From Haloferula luteola (GTDB lineage: Bacteria; Verrucomicrobiota; Verrucomicrobiia; Verrucomicrobiales; Akkermansiaceae), in NCBI RefSeq assembly GCF_014201715.1, contig NZ_JACHFD010000007.1:62001-126000 (forward strand): 64,000 nucleotides of DNA, read 5' to 3'. The position numbers and the translations under genes are program-made. The notes under the pieces were generated by a model that saw only the letters and a program-made list of their open reading frames with translations, ran no database searches and had not been told where the DNA came from. This document shows positions 19,273 to 27,463 of this stretch, in pieces (position 1 is the first letter of the stretch; each line of letters begins with the position of its first letter).

Positions 19273-20493
19273 TCAGGGATTGGTGGGCGTGAGAGAGCGC
19301 ACGTAGTCGATGAGAGCGGAGAGTTCTTCTTCACTCAGCCGATCTTGGAAGCTGGGCATGGCCGGGGCAAAACCGGCGGCAATTTTGGCCTGGGGGGTGA
19401 GAATGGATTCACGCAGGTAGGATTCGTCGATCAGGACTGTGGTGCCATCTGCGAGCGCCTGCTGGGTGCCGTAGATCCCGTGGAGTGAAGGCGCAATCTG
19501 GGCCACTCCTTGCATATGGCACGAGCCGCAAGCCATCGCTTCGAAGACTTGACGGCCGTGGGTGATCTCGGGGTTCACCGGGGAAGTGGAAGGTCGGTGA
19601 ATGAGGGCGGCGACGATGGCGGTGGCACTGACCACGAGTGCTGTGAGGATGATCCACCATGCACGGAAGTGCAGGCGAGCATTCATCAGCGCTTTGACGG
19701 CGACGAGAGTGAGAATGGTGACCAAGAGAATCGGCACACGCAGGTCGGCGGCATGGAGGCGGGGGAAATGGGCGCTCAGCATCAGAAAGAGCACCGGAAA
19801 GGTCAGGTGATGATTGTGTAGCGAGCGGGATTTGGCTCGTTTGCCGAAACTGGGGTCGTGAGGTTGTCCGGATTCCAGGGCTCGCATGAAGCGGTGCTGA
19901 TTGCCCATGATGTGGACGAAGACATTGGCGGTCATCCAAGTGGCCATCATGGCACCGATTTGGAGGTAGAGAGCTCGTCCGTTGAAATAGTGGCCGTAGA
20001 ATTCAGCTGCGGCAGCGATGCCGACGAAGGTGCCGATGGCACCGGTCCAGAGGTTTTTTCCCAGGGGGGAGCGCCAGAGGAGGTCGTAGTAGATCCACCC
20101 GATGACGAGTCCTGCGAGACTGAGACCGGCGGATGCGGGTCCACTGAGGTCTGAGCGAGTGGCATCCGCGAGGGTCGAGCCGTCCCGGTAGAAGAGCACG
20201 CAGAGGAGGCTGAATCCCGTCAACCACGTGGTGTAGGATTGCCACTTGAACCAGTAGAGCGGCACGGGTATCGCGCCGGGACGAAGGATGCGTTTCTCGA
20301 GGTGAAACACACCGCCTCCGTGGAGCATGTCGAGATGCCCGATGAGATCATCATCCGGAGCGCCGGATCTGCGAGCGATCAATCGCAACTCCATCCAAGT
20401 GAAAAGGAGGGAATTCCCGATCCACATGATCGCTGCCACCACGTGAGCGAATCTCAAGAGGATGGCGGCGATTTCGGAAAAACCTGATTCCAT
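19273..20493 (-). CDS. puuD: Urate hydroxylase PuuD (membrane urate oxidase with cytochrome c domain)
   Basis: 406 residues. The N-terminal ~270 residues form a multi-helix membrane domain starting with LLRFAHVVAAIMWIGNSLLF, the signature of PuuD-type urate oxidases. The C-terminal ~100 residues form a cytochrome c domain with a CGSCH haem motif and a later AMPSFQ methionine ligand. PuuD turns urate into 5-hydroxyisourate and feeds electrons to the respiratory chain, unlike soluble uricase or HpxO. It is followed in the pathway by UraH (53324-53647) and UraD, its immediate upstream neighbour on the same strand. Its start region lies in a hairpin (see 20501-20523). Confidence 0.9.
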   Translation of the reverse strand: MESGFSEIAAILLRFAHVVAAIMWIGNSLLFTWMELRLIARRSGAPDDDLIGHLDMLHGGGVFHLEKRILRPGAIPVPLYWFKWQSYTTWLTGFSLLCVLFYRDGSTLADATRSDLSGPASAGLSLAGLVIGWIYYDLLWRSPLGKNLWTGAIGTFVGIAAAAEFYGHYFNGRALYLQIGAMMATWMTANVFVHIMGNQHRFMRALESGQPHDPSFGKRAKSRSLHNHHLTFPVLFLMLSAHFPRLHAADLRVPILLVTILTLVAVKALMNARLHFRAWWIILTALVVSATAIVAALIHRPSTSPVNPEITHGRQVFEAMACGSCHMQGVAQIAPSLHGIYGTQQALADGTTVLIDESYLRESILTPQAKIAAGFAPAMPSFQDRLSEEELSALIDYVRSLTPTNP

Positions 20494-20500
20494 GGCATTC

Positions 20501-20523
20501 TCCTAGCAGGAGGTGTGCTAGGA
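20501..20523 (-). promoter_or_regulatory. Hairpin covering the puuD ribosome binding site
   Basis: TCCTAGC at 20501-20507 pairs perfectly with GCTAGGA at 20517-20523. On the minus strand the 3' arm holds the TAGGAG Shine-Dalgarno sequence that lies 6 bases before the puuD ATG, and the hairpin starts right after the uraD stop. It could couple puuD translation to uraD translation or act as a local control element; this is inference from one structure. Confidence 0.45.
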
Positions 20524-21036
20524 TCAAGATCCTGAGTGGATGGCGTCGCCCAATCGCAGCGCGGCGATGTCATGGATTTGACGGAGAGCTTCGAGGATTT
20601 CCGAGTCACGGTCGTGTTTGAGTCTCTGCCGGAATGCGGCGAGGACCGAGTCCCGGGAGTGCTTACGAGCGCAGATGATGAAGGGAAATCCGAAGCGTTC
20701 GCGGTAGCGGGCGTTCAGTTCGGAAAAGAGAAGGTATTCTTGGTCGGACAGTTGATCGAGTCCAAGCCCGGCCTGTTCTCGGGTGCTTTCTGCGGTGAGG
20801 TTGCCTGCGCGGGCGAGTTTGCCCGCGAGGTCAGGGTGGGCTTGAATGAGAGTCATTTGCCGCGCAAGGGGAGCGGCGTCGACCGTTTCGCGCAGGGTTT
20901 GTTGTAGGGAGGGGAGATTGGGGAAGGGTCGGAAAGGCAAGGCCGCGGAGGCAACCCAAGGGGAGTGCTCGTAGATGCCTCCCATGACATCGAGGAAGGC
21001 TTCTGGAGAAAGCTCATTGAGGGCATCGAGGGTCAT
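20524..21036 (-). CDS. uraD: OHCU decarboxylase
   Basis: 170 residues from the internal ATG at 21036 (MTLDALNELSPEAFLDVMGG), which fits family N-termini better than the GTG-type start at 21072. Visible family motifs are GIYEHSPWVA, the catalytic-region QAHPDLAGKLA, STREQAGLGLDQLS and NARYRERFGFPFIICARKHS. It converts 2-oxo-4-hydroxy-4-carboxy-5-ureidoimidazoline into S-allantoin, the third step after PuuD and UraH. It is divergent from the xdhC-like gene across about 90 bp, so a shared control region is likely. Confidence 0.93.
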   Translation of the reverse strand: MTLDALNELSPEAFLDVMGGIYEHSPWVASAALPFRPFPNLPSLQQTLRETVDAAPLARQMTLIQAHPDLAGKLARAGNLTAESTREQAGLGLDQLSDQEYLLFSELNARYRERFGFPFIICARKHSRDSVLAAFRQRLKHDRDSEILEALRQIHDIAALRLGDAIHSGS

Positions 21037-21122
21037 ATCGATCTTTCTGCCGAGATGGTAGAGGGACCGCAATCTCGGAAAAGTGGATTGTTTTGCTGTG
21101 GCGGCGTGGCGACGATGGGGGC

Positions 21123-21887
21123 ATGGATGTTTGGCTGGCGATTGCCGAAGCCCGAAAGTCGGGAATGCCCATGGTGGTCGTCACCGTGATCTCAGCGCGC
21201 GGCAGTGTGCCTGGGGAGCTTGGCGGCAAGGCTCTGGTGAGCCGATGGGGATTGACTGCGGGGAACTTGGGAGGAGGGAAAGTCGAAGCCCGAGCCGTGG
21301 CTCATGCGATGAAGATGTTGGAGGAGGGTGGCGTTTGCGAATCGGTGATCTGGAATCTGCAACGGGACATCGGCATGACCTGTGGCGGCGAAATGGGTTT
21401 CTTGTTTGAGAACGTGGCTGCGAGTGAGAACTGGTCGATCGTGGTTTTCGGTGCCGGACACGTCGGGGCGGCCTTGGTTCGACTATTGAACACTCTCCGA
21501 TGTACGGTGGATCTGGTGGATCCCCGCGAGGAGTGGCTTGCGGCGGTGCCGGACGGTGCGCGCCTGAGGAAACATCGTGTGGATCGCTTTGAAGATGGTG
21601 TGCGCTTGGTGCGAAACGGGAGTTTTGTCGTTTGTGTGACCAAGGGGCACGCCAGTGATCGGCCTGTGTTGCGGGAGGTGGCCAAGTCGGGCGTTGATTG
21701 GTCCTTCGTCGGAGTGATTGGCAGTGCTTCGAAGCGTGCTGTGTTGTGGAAGGAATTGCGGGACGAGGGGGTGGAAGATGCGTTCTTGGAGAAACTGGAG
21801 TGTCCTTTGGGACTTCCCATCGGGGGCAATGATCCGGCAGAGATTGCGGTCAGTATTGTGGCGCGCCTGTTGCAGGTCAGGGGGTGA
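21123..21887 (+). CDS. xdhC: XdhC-family molybdenum cofactor chaperone for xanthine dehydrogenase
   Basis: 254 residues from the ATG at 21123. It has the XdhC N-terminal segment (VTVISARGSVPGELGGKALVS), a CGGEM motif and a Rossmann segment (SIVVFGAGHVGAALVRLLNTL), ending with GLPIGGNDPAEIAVSI as in the family. XdhC proteins bind and insert sulfurated Moco into xanthine dehydrogenase, here presumably the enzyme at 45066-48758, some 23 kb away. It converges with the permease gene, whose stop is 2 bp away. Confidence 0.9.
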   Translation: MDVWLAIAEARKSGMPMVVVTVISARGSVPGELGGKALVSRWGLTAGNLGGGKVEARAVAHAMKMLEEGGVCESVIWNLQRDIGMTCGGEMGFLFENVAASENWSIVVFGAGHVGAALVRLLNTLRCTVDLVDPREEWLAAVPDGARLRKHRVDRFEDGVRLVRNGSFVVCVTKGHASDRPVLREVAKSGVDWSFVGVIGSASKRAVLWKELRDEGVEDAFLEKLECPLGLPIGGNDPAEIAVSIVARLLQVRG

Positions 21888-21889
21888 GG

Positions 21890-23296
21890 TTAGGGTTTTC
21901 CCTGCCAGGCGATGAGGCCGCGTTCTTCGGCGGTGCCAGGAATGGTGTTGTCGAGAATCAAGGCCATGATCGCCCCCACGGACATGCCGGACAGTCCGAT
22001 GGAAGTGAGGATATCTCCCAGCCATTTGGCACGGCCGTCGAGCAGCGGGTGTTCGAGAGCTCGGAAGTATTCCGGAAGGGAGAGCCCCATGAATAGCGAG
22101 AAACCGATGATGAAGAGATTGCGGGCCGAGTTGAGATCGACGAACTGAAGATTGCTGAGTCCGACGGAGGCGATCATGCCGAACATGACGCAGTACATTC
22201 CGCCAACGATGGGTTGGGGAATGGTGGAAAAGAGTGCGCCGAATTTTCCGAAGACGGCGAGAATCAGCATGAAGCCCGCGCCGCATTGCACGACCCGCCG
22301 GGATCCGACTTTGGTGAGGCCGATGGCGCCGATGTTTTCCGAGTAGGAAGTGGTCCCATTTCCGGAGCCAAAGATGCCGGCGATGAAGCAACCGATGCCC
22401 TCGAAGCCAATCCCACGGTTGACTTGGCGCGCTGTGGGGATCGGGGCGCCTGACAAACGGGCACAAGCGTAGTAGTCGCCCACGGATTCGATGACGGAGG
22501 CGATGTAGCCAGCGAGCATCCCCACGATCGCCGTGATGGTGAAATGGGGAGGGCCCCACTGGAAGGGATAGGGAACGCGCAACCAAGGGGCGTCGGAGAC
22601 TTTTGAAAAATCGGTGAATGCCGGGTGACCGGGACCAAACCAACCCACTTCGGTGCCGAGAATGCAGGCGGCCCAAGCACCGACGATTCCCAGCAAGACA
22701 GGATACATGCTGAAGGCTCGATGGACTTTCCGAAGATACTGGCTGAACGCGATGATCAAGCCAATGGCGAGGCCTCCGATCGGCCAGAAGGCCCCAGCTC
22801 CCGAGCGCGTGGCCCCGAATTGGAATAGCGCCAGGCCGATGAGCGCGATGGTGGGGGCGATCACGACCGGAGAGACGAAGCGTAAAAGAAGTCCTACAGC
22901 GCCCGTGAAGCCCAGCAGTATCTCAAAGATGGACCCAGCGATGACGGCTCCCTGAACGTGCTGCATGCGAACTTCGAAGCCGGCCTCGGCCAGGCCGGCC
23001 ATGCTGCAGATGGCGATGGTAGGGGCAAGGAAAGAGAAGGTTCCGCCCTGAATGATGGGCAAACGGTTGCCGAAGGTGGTTTGCAACAGGGTGGCAATGC
23101 CAGATACGAAGAAAATCGTACCAATGAGCTGACCCACCTGGCCGGGGGATGCCCCAAGGGCATCGGCAAGAATGAAGGGGATCGCGACGGTCGACCCAAA
23201 CATCGTGAGATAGTGCTGAAAACCGAGCGGGATCGACTCGCGCAATGGTGGTTTGTCTTCGATGCCGTAGGTTAGTTGAGGAGGTTGCGACGACAT
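21890..23296 (-). CDS. NCS2 nucleobase/urate:proton or sodium symporter (uracil-xanthine permease family)
   Basis: 468 residues from the ATG at 23296; two further in-frame ATGs at 23311 and 23317 are possible. There are about 12-14 hydrophobic helices. The N-terminal GIEDKPPLRESIPLGFQHYL, the QGGTFSFLAP motif and the GNGTTSYSENIGAIGLTKVG motif are NCS2 hallmarks. Neighbouring purine and uracil catabolic genes suggest uptake of xanthine, urate or uracil; the exact substrate cannot be read. It is divergent from preA, with a strong palindrome between them (23356-23379). Confidence 0.92.
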   Translation of the reverse strand: MSSQPPQLTYGIEDKPPLRESIPLGFQHYLTMFGSTVAIPFILADALGASPGQVGQLIGTIFFVSGIATLLQTTFGNRLPIIQGGTFSFLAPTIAICSMAGLAEAGFEVRMQHVQGAVIAGSIFEILLGFTGAVGLLLRFVSPVVIAPTIALIGLALFQFGATRSGAGAFWPIGGLAIGLIIAFSQYLRKVHRAFSMYPVLLGIVGAWAACILGTEVGWFGPGHPAFTDFSKVSDAPWLRVPYPFQWGPPHFTITAIVGMLAGYIASVIESVGDYYACARLSGAPIPTARQVNRGIGFEGIGCFIAGIFGSGNGTTSYSENIGAIGLTKVGSRRVVQCGAGFMLILAVFGKFGALFSTIPQPIVGGMYCVMFGMIASVGLSNLQFVDLNSARNLFIIGFSLFMGLSLPEYFRALEHPLLDGRAKWLGDILTSIGLSGMSVGAIMALILDNTIPGTAEERGLIAWQGKP

Positions 23297-23355
23297 GGGA
23301 AAAACAGGCATAGCCATCTGGCAGGGTTTCTGCTCAAATGTCAGGGTTCAACTTA

Positions 23356-23379
23356 TCGCCCGGAACTCGTTCCGGGCGA
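23356..23379. promoter_or_regulatory. 11-bp stem palindrome between permease and preA
   Basis: An 11-bp perfect inverted repeat with a 2-base centre; its core arms are CGCCCGGAAC and GTTCCGGGCG. It ends 19 bp before the preA ATG and 59 bp from the divergent permease start. No T-run follows, so an operator or 5'-leader element is more likely than a terminator. Confidence 0.5.
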
Positions 23380-23398
23380 GCTACCTGATGCAGAAATC

Positions 23399-24523
23399 AT
23401 GCCCACGCTTTCCACGACCGTTGACGGACTTCATCTCCCCAATCCATTTGTCATCGGATCGGGGCCTCCAGGGACCAATCTCAAAGTGATTCAGCGTGCC
23501 TTCAAGGAGGGCTGGGGAGCGGTGATCGCCAAGACCATCAGCCTCGATGCTTCGAAGGTGGTGAATGTGGGTCCCCGATACGCGAAGTTGAAATCGGCAG
23601 ATGGGAATGAGGTGATCGGCTGGGAGAACATTGAACTCATCAGTGATCGGCCGTTTGAAAAGTGGCTCGATGAGTTCAAAGAGTGCAAGGACAGCTATCC
23701 GGATGGAGTGTTGATCGCGTCGGTGATGGAGGAGTTCAACAAGGACGCCTGGTGTGAGATTATCGAGCGGTGCCAGGAAGTGGGTGTCGATGGATTTGAG
23801 CTGAACTTTTCCTGCCCGCATGGTCTGCCAGAACGCAAAATGGGGGCGGCGATGGGACAAGATCCCGCGATTCTCGAGGAGGTATGTGGATGGGTGAATG
23901 AGGTCGCGAAGATTCCCGTGTGGGCCAAGATGACCCCGAATGTGACTCACATTGAAGATCCAGGTCGGGCGGCCCTGCGTGCCGGGTGCGAGGGGTTGGC
24001 AGCAATCAATACGATCCGCTCGGTGATGGGCGTGGATTTGGAGACTTTAAGGCCAGAACCCACGGTGGAGGGTTTCACGACGCCTGGCGGGTATTCGAGC
24101 AAGGCGGTGAAACCGATTGCGTTGCGGATGGTGATGGAATTGGCGACGATGATTCGGAAGGAGTTTCCCGGGAAATCCCTCTCGGCCATCGGGGGTGTGG
24201 AAAGTGGTTGGGATGCGGCTCAGTTTATCCTCCTCGGAGGGGATACCGTGCAGGTGTGCACGGGGGTGATGAAGTTTGGATATCCGGTTGTGCAGCGTTT
24301 CTGTGATGAGCTGCTGGAGTTCATGGAGTCGAAGGGCTTCGAGACCCTGGACGATTTCAAGGGCCATAGTTTGCAGTATTTCACGACCCACGCCGAGTTG
24401 GTGCGGATGCAAACGGAGCGCAAGGCGAAGGAGGCGGCCAAGAAAGCGGGAATGGTGACCGCGGACGGCGATTGGGATGGAGATGATTTCGTGAAACAGT
24501 CGGATGGGCTCGCCCGCAATTGA
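23399..24523 (+). CDS. preA: PreA-like dihydropyrimidine dehydrogenase catalytic subunit lacking the Fe-S domain
   Basis: 374 residues from the ATG at 23399; the longer reading frame back to 23276 runs into the divergent permease start. The dihydroorotate dehydrogenase-like FMN barrel is clear: GLHLPNPFVIGSGPPGTNLK, KTISLD, ELNFSCPHGLPERKMG with the active-site Cys, and AINTIRSVMGVDLETLRP. E. coli PreA (~411 aa) ends in a ferredoxin domain with two cysteine clusters. Here the C-terminus is charged and has no such clusters, and no preT is nearby, so the electron donor is unclear. It should reduce uracil and thymine to the dihydro forms, and it starts a run with the dehydrogenase and dihydropyrimidinase genes. 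Confidence 0.88.
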   Translation: MPTLSTTVDGLHLPNPFVIGSGPPGTNLKVIQRAFKEGWGAVIAKTISLDASKVVNVGPRYAKLKSADGNEVIGWENIELISDRPFEKWLDEFKECKDSYPDGVLIASVMEEFNKDAWCEIIERCQEVGVDGFELNFSCPHGLPERKMGAAMGQDPAILEEVCGWVNEVAKIPVWAKMTPNVTHIEDPGRAALRAGCEGLAAINTIRSVMGVDLETLRPEPTVEGFTTPGGYSSKAVKPIALRMVMELATMIRKEFPGKSLSAIGGVESGWDAAQFILLGGDTVQVCTGVMKFGYPVVQRFCDELLEFMESKGFETLDDFKGHSLQYFTTHAELVRMQTERKAKEAAKKAGMVTADGDWDGDDFVKQSDGLARN

Positions 24524-24524
24524 T

Positions 24525-26006
24525 ATGGAGCTGCTCCCGAATTTGATCGGCGGTCAATGGCGGACGCCGAACGTGCGAGAGACCTCTCCTGTCATGAATC
24601 CTTCGCGGGGCGAAAGCCTTACGGCGGTTCCGATGTCGTCAGCGGCAGAAGTCGAAGAAGCCGTTGCCGAGGCACTCAAGGCATTTCCCGATTGGCGAGA
24701 AACGCCGCCGAACGACCGTGCGCAGGTGATGTTTCGGCTCAAGGCCATGCTCGAAGATGAGTTCGAGGAGCTGGCCATGGGGATTTGCCAAGAGCACGGC
24801 AAGACCCTGGTGGAAGCACGCGGGGATCTGCGTCGGGGCATCGAAATGGTGGAGTATGCCTGCGGGGCTCCCACGCTGCTGATGGGGGAAAGTCTTGAGA
24901 ACATCGCACGCGGCATCGATTGCCACACCGACCGCATTCCACTGGGGGTGGTGGCGGGCATCTGTCCATTCAATTTCCCCGCTCTGGTGCCGATGTGGAT
25001 GTGGCCCTTGGCGCTGGTGTGCGGCAATTGTTTCATCCTCAAGCCGAGTGAAAAGGTGCCGCTGACGATGCAGCGGATCGCTGGGATGATGAAGAAGGCG
25101 GGGCTTCCCGACGGGGTGTTTTCGATCGTTCACGGTGGGCGTGAGGTGGTCGATGCATTGCTGGAGCATCCTGGGGTCGCGGCGGTGTCTTTTGTGGGAT
25201 CGACGCCAGTGGCCGAAGCGGTCTATCAGAAGGGCTGTCTCCACGGAAAGCGGGTCCAGGCGGCAGGAGGAGCAAAGAATTTTCTGGTGATTTTGCCGGA
25301 TGCCGATGTCGCGGCGACGGCCTCGGCGCTGCGTGACAGCGCCTTTGGCTGTGCAGGCGAGCGCTGCATGGCGGGGTCCGTGGCGGTGGCGGTGGGTGAG
25401 GCGGGCGAGCGGGTGCTCCCCGCGTTGGTGGACATTCTCGGCTCGATGAGGATTGGTCCCACTGATACGGCCGACCAACCTGACATGGGTGCGCTGATCA
25501 CTGGGGCCCATCGCGACCGGGTGAAAGAGCTGATTTCACTGGGTGAAGCCAAAGGTGGGAAGGTGCTTGCCGATGGACGTTCGGTGCGCGTGGACGATGC
25601 TCCGGGCGGCTACTACGTTGGTCCGACGATCATCGACGGTGTCGACTACGGGAACGACTTATCAACGACGGAGGTTTTTGGGCCGGTGCTGAGTGTGATG
25701 AGGGCTCGGACGCTGGATGATGCGATCGCGGCCGCGAACCGGCAGTCATTTGGCAACGGAGCGTGTTTGTTTACCACGTCGGGGAAGGCGGCCCGGGAGT
25801 TCAGGCACCGGGTGTCGGCTGGGATGGTGGGCATCAATGTCGGCGTGCCGGCGCCGCTTGCCTACTTTCCGTTCACCGGTTGGAACCGGAGCTTTTTCGG
25901 TGATCTTCACATGCAGGGCCGTGAAGGCGTGCTTTTCTACACCAAACAAAAGACGACCACGGTGCGCTGGTTCAGCTTCGGCGAGGGCGACATCTGGGTG
26001 AAGTAA
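24525..26006 (+). CDS. mmsA: CoA-acylating (methyl)malonate-semialdehyde dehydrogenase
   Basis: 493 residues from the ATG at 24525, one base after the preA stop. It is an aldehyde dehydrogenase with the MmsA/IolA pattern: LIGGQW near the start, PLGVVAGICPFNFPALVPMW, FVGSTPVAEAVY and the catalytic Cys in GCAGERCMAGS. In this family the product is a CoA thioester. Next to uracil catabolism it most likely turns malonate semialdehyde, made from beta-alanine by the aminotransferase at 27464-28789, into acetyl-CoA. A role in valine or inositol breakdown is the alternative. Confidence 0.92.
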   Translation: MELLPNLIGGQWRTPNVRETSPVMNPSRGESLTAVPMSSAAEVEEAVAEALKAFPDWRETPPNDRAQVMFRLKAMLEDEFEELAMGICQEHGKTLVEARGDLRRGIEMVEYACGAPTLLMGESLENIARGIDCHTDRIPLGVVAGICPFNFPALVPMWMWPLALVCGNCFILKPSEKVPLTMQRIAGMMKKAGLPDGVFSIVHGGREVVDALLEHPGVAAVSFVGSTPVAEAVYQKGCLHGKRVQAAGGAKNFLVILPDADVAATASALRDSAFGCAGERCMAGSVAVAVGEAGERVLPALVDILGSMRIGPTDTADQPDMGALITGAHRDRVKELISLGEAKGGKVLADGRSVRVDDAPGGYYVGPTIIDGVDYGNDLSTTEVFGPVLSVMRARTLDDAIAAANRQSFGNGACLFTTSGKAAREFRHRVSAGMVGINVGVPAPLAYFPFTGWNRSFFGDLHMQGREGVLFYTKQKTTTVRWFSFGEGDIWVK

Positions 26007-26016
26007 TCTTGGAGCG

Positions 26017-27450
26017 ATGAGTTGGCTGATCAAAAATGGAACGGTGGTGACCGCGGAGCGAGAATTCGTGGCAGACGTGTTGTGCCTCGGGGAAACCATC
26101 GAAGCGGTGGGCCCCGATTTGGAGGCTCCAGAGGGAGTCGAGGTCATCGACGCGACGGGGAAGTACGTCTTTCCTGGGTTCATTGATCCTCACGTTCACA
26201 TTTATTTGCCGTTCATGGGAACGTTCGCCAAGGACGACTACGAGAGTGCGAGCCGGGCGGCGTTGATGGGAGGCACAACGACCTTGATCGAGATGTGCTG
26301 TCCAGGCCGCGACGAGGATCCCCTGGAAGCCTTTCATCTTTGGAAGAGCAAGGCGGAGGGACTTTCGTCCTGCGACTATACTTTTCATATGGGGGTCACC
26401 CGGTTTGATTCAGCGACCGCTTCGGCACTCGAGGAGATTGTCGGAGAGGGGGTGGCATCGTTCAAAGTTTTCCTCGCGTATCAAGGAGCGTTCGGCATCG
26501 ACGATACCGAGCTCTACGAAACGTTGAGGCTGGCGAAGGAGTTGGGAGTGATCGTGACAGCCCACTGCGAAAATGCTGCGCTCGTGGCGAAACTCCAGGC
26601 GGCACTGGTGGCGGACGGCAAGACCGGTCCGGAGTGGCATGAACCGTCCCGCCCGGTGCAGGTAGAGGCCGAGGGCTGCCATCACTTGATGACTTTCGCG
26701 GAGGCGACCGGAGCGCATGTCTACGTCGTCCATACGAGCTGTAAAGATGCGCTCGACGTCATTCGCGGAGCGAAATCCCGCGGCGTGCAGGCCTGGGTCG
26801 AGACGGTCATTCCCTATCTGGTTCTCGACAAGTCGTATGCTGAGAGGCCTGACTTTGAAGGTGCGAAGTGGGTGATGAGCCCCCCGATCCGGGATAAGTC
26901 TCATCAGTTTGCGCTGTGGGAAGGGTTGGCGGACGGTTCAATCAGCACGGTGGGGACCGATCACGCACCATTCGATTTCGAGACTCAGAAACACATGGGA
27001 CATCCCGACGTGGAGAAGGCCGTGACTGCGGACTTCTCCCCGCGTGGAGAAGGTGGAAATTTCACCCTGATCCCCAATGGGATTCCCAGTGTTGAAGATC
27101 GGGTGAACCTGCTTTTCACTGCGGGGGTGAAAACTGGCCGGATCGACTTGCCGACTTTCGTGAAAGTGGCGAGCACCGAAGCGGCGAAGATCTTCGGTCT
27201 CTATCCGAGGAAGGGCGAGATCGCACCGGGCAGCGATGGCGATGTGGTCGTGTACGATCCCGAATACCGGGGCGTGATCTCCGCCGAAACGCACTCGATG
27301 CGCACCGACTACTCGGGCTTCGAGGGCATGGAGATTCTCGGGCGCCCCAGCATGGTAACGGTGCGGGGGCAAGTCATGGTGCGCGAGGGAAAGTTTGTGG
27401 GTGAGGCCGGGCACGGGCGATTTCTTGCCCGGATTCCGACGCACTTCTGA
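26017..27450 (+). CDS. hydA: Dihydropyrimidinase
   Basis: 477 residues. Cyclic amidohydrolase with the metal-binding PGFIDPHVHIYLPF motif, the lysine expected to be carboxylated in SFKVFLAYQG, a TAHCEN histidine, a VVHTS histidine and the Asp in GTDHAPF. Residues such as GTFAKDDYESASRAALMGGTT match dihydropyrimidinases rather than allantoinases. It hydrolyses dihydrouracil to N-carbamoyl-beta-alanine after PreA. It starts 10 bp after the dehydrogenase gene and converges with the aminotransferase. Confidence 0.92.
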   Translation: MSWLIKNGTVVTAEREFVADVLCLGETIEAVGPDLEAPEGVEVIDATGKYVFPGFIDPHVHIYLPFMGTFAKDDYESASRAALMGGTTTLIEMCCPGRDEDPLEAFHLWKSKAEGLSSCDYTFHMGVTRFDSATASALEEIVGEGVASFKVFLAYQGAFGIDDTELYETLRLAKELGVIVTAHCENAALVAKLQAALVADGKTGPEWHEPSRPVQVEAEGCHHLMTFAEATGAHVYVVHTSCKDALDVIRGAKSRGVQAWVETVIPYLVLDKSYAERPDFEGAKWVMSPPIRDKSHQFALWEGLADGSISTVGTDHAPFDFETQKHMGHPDVEKAVTADFSPRGEGGNFTLIPNGIPSVEDRVNLLFTAGVKTGRIDLPTFVKVASTEAAKIFGLYPRKGEIAPGSDGDVVVYDPEYRGVISAETHSMRTDYSGFEGMEILGRPSMVTVRGQVMVREGKFVGEAGHGRFLARIPTHF

Positions 27451-27463
27451 GTGACCCCGATGT

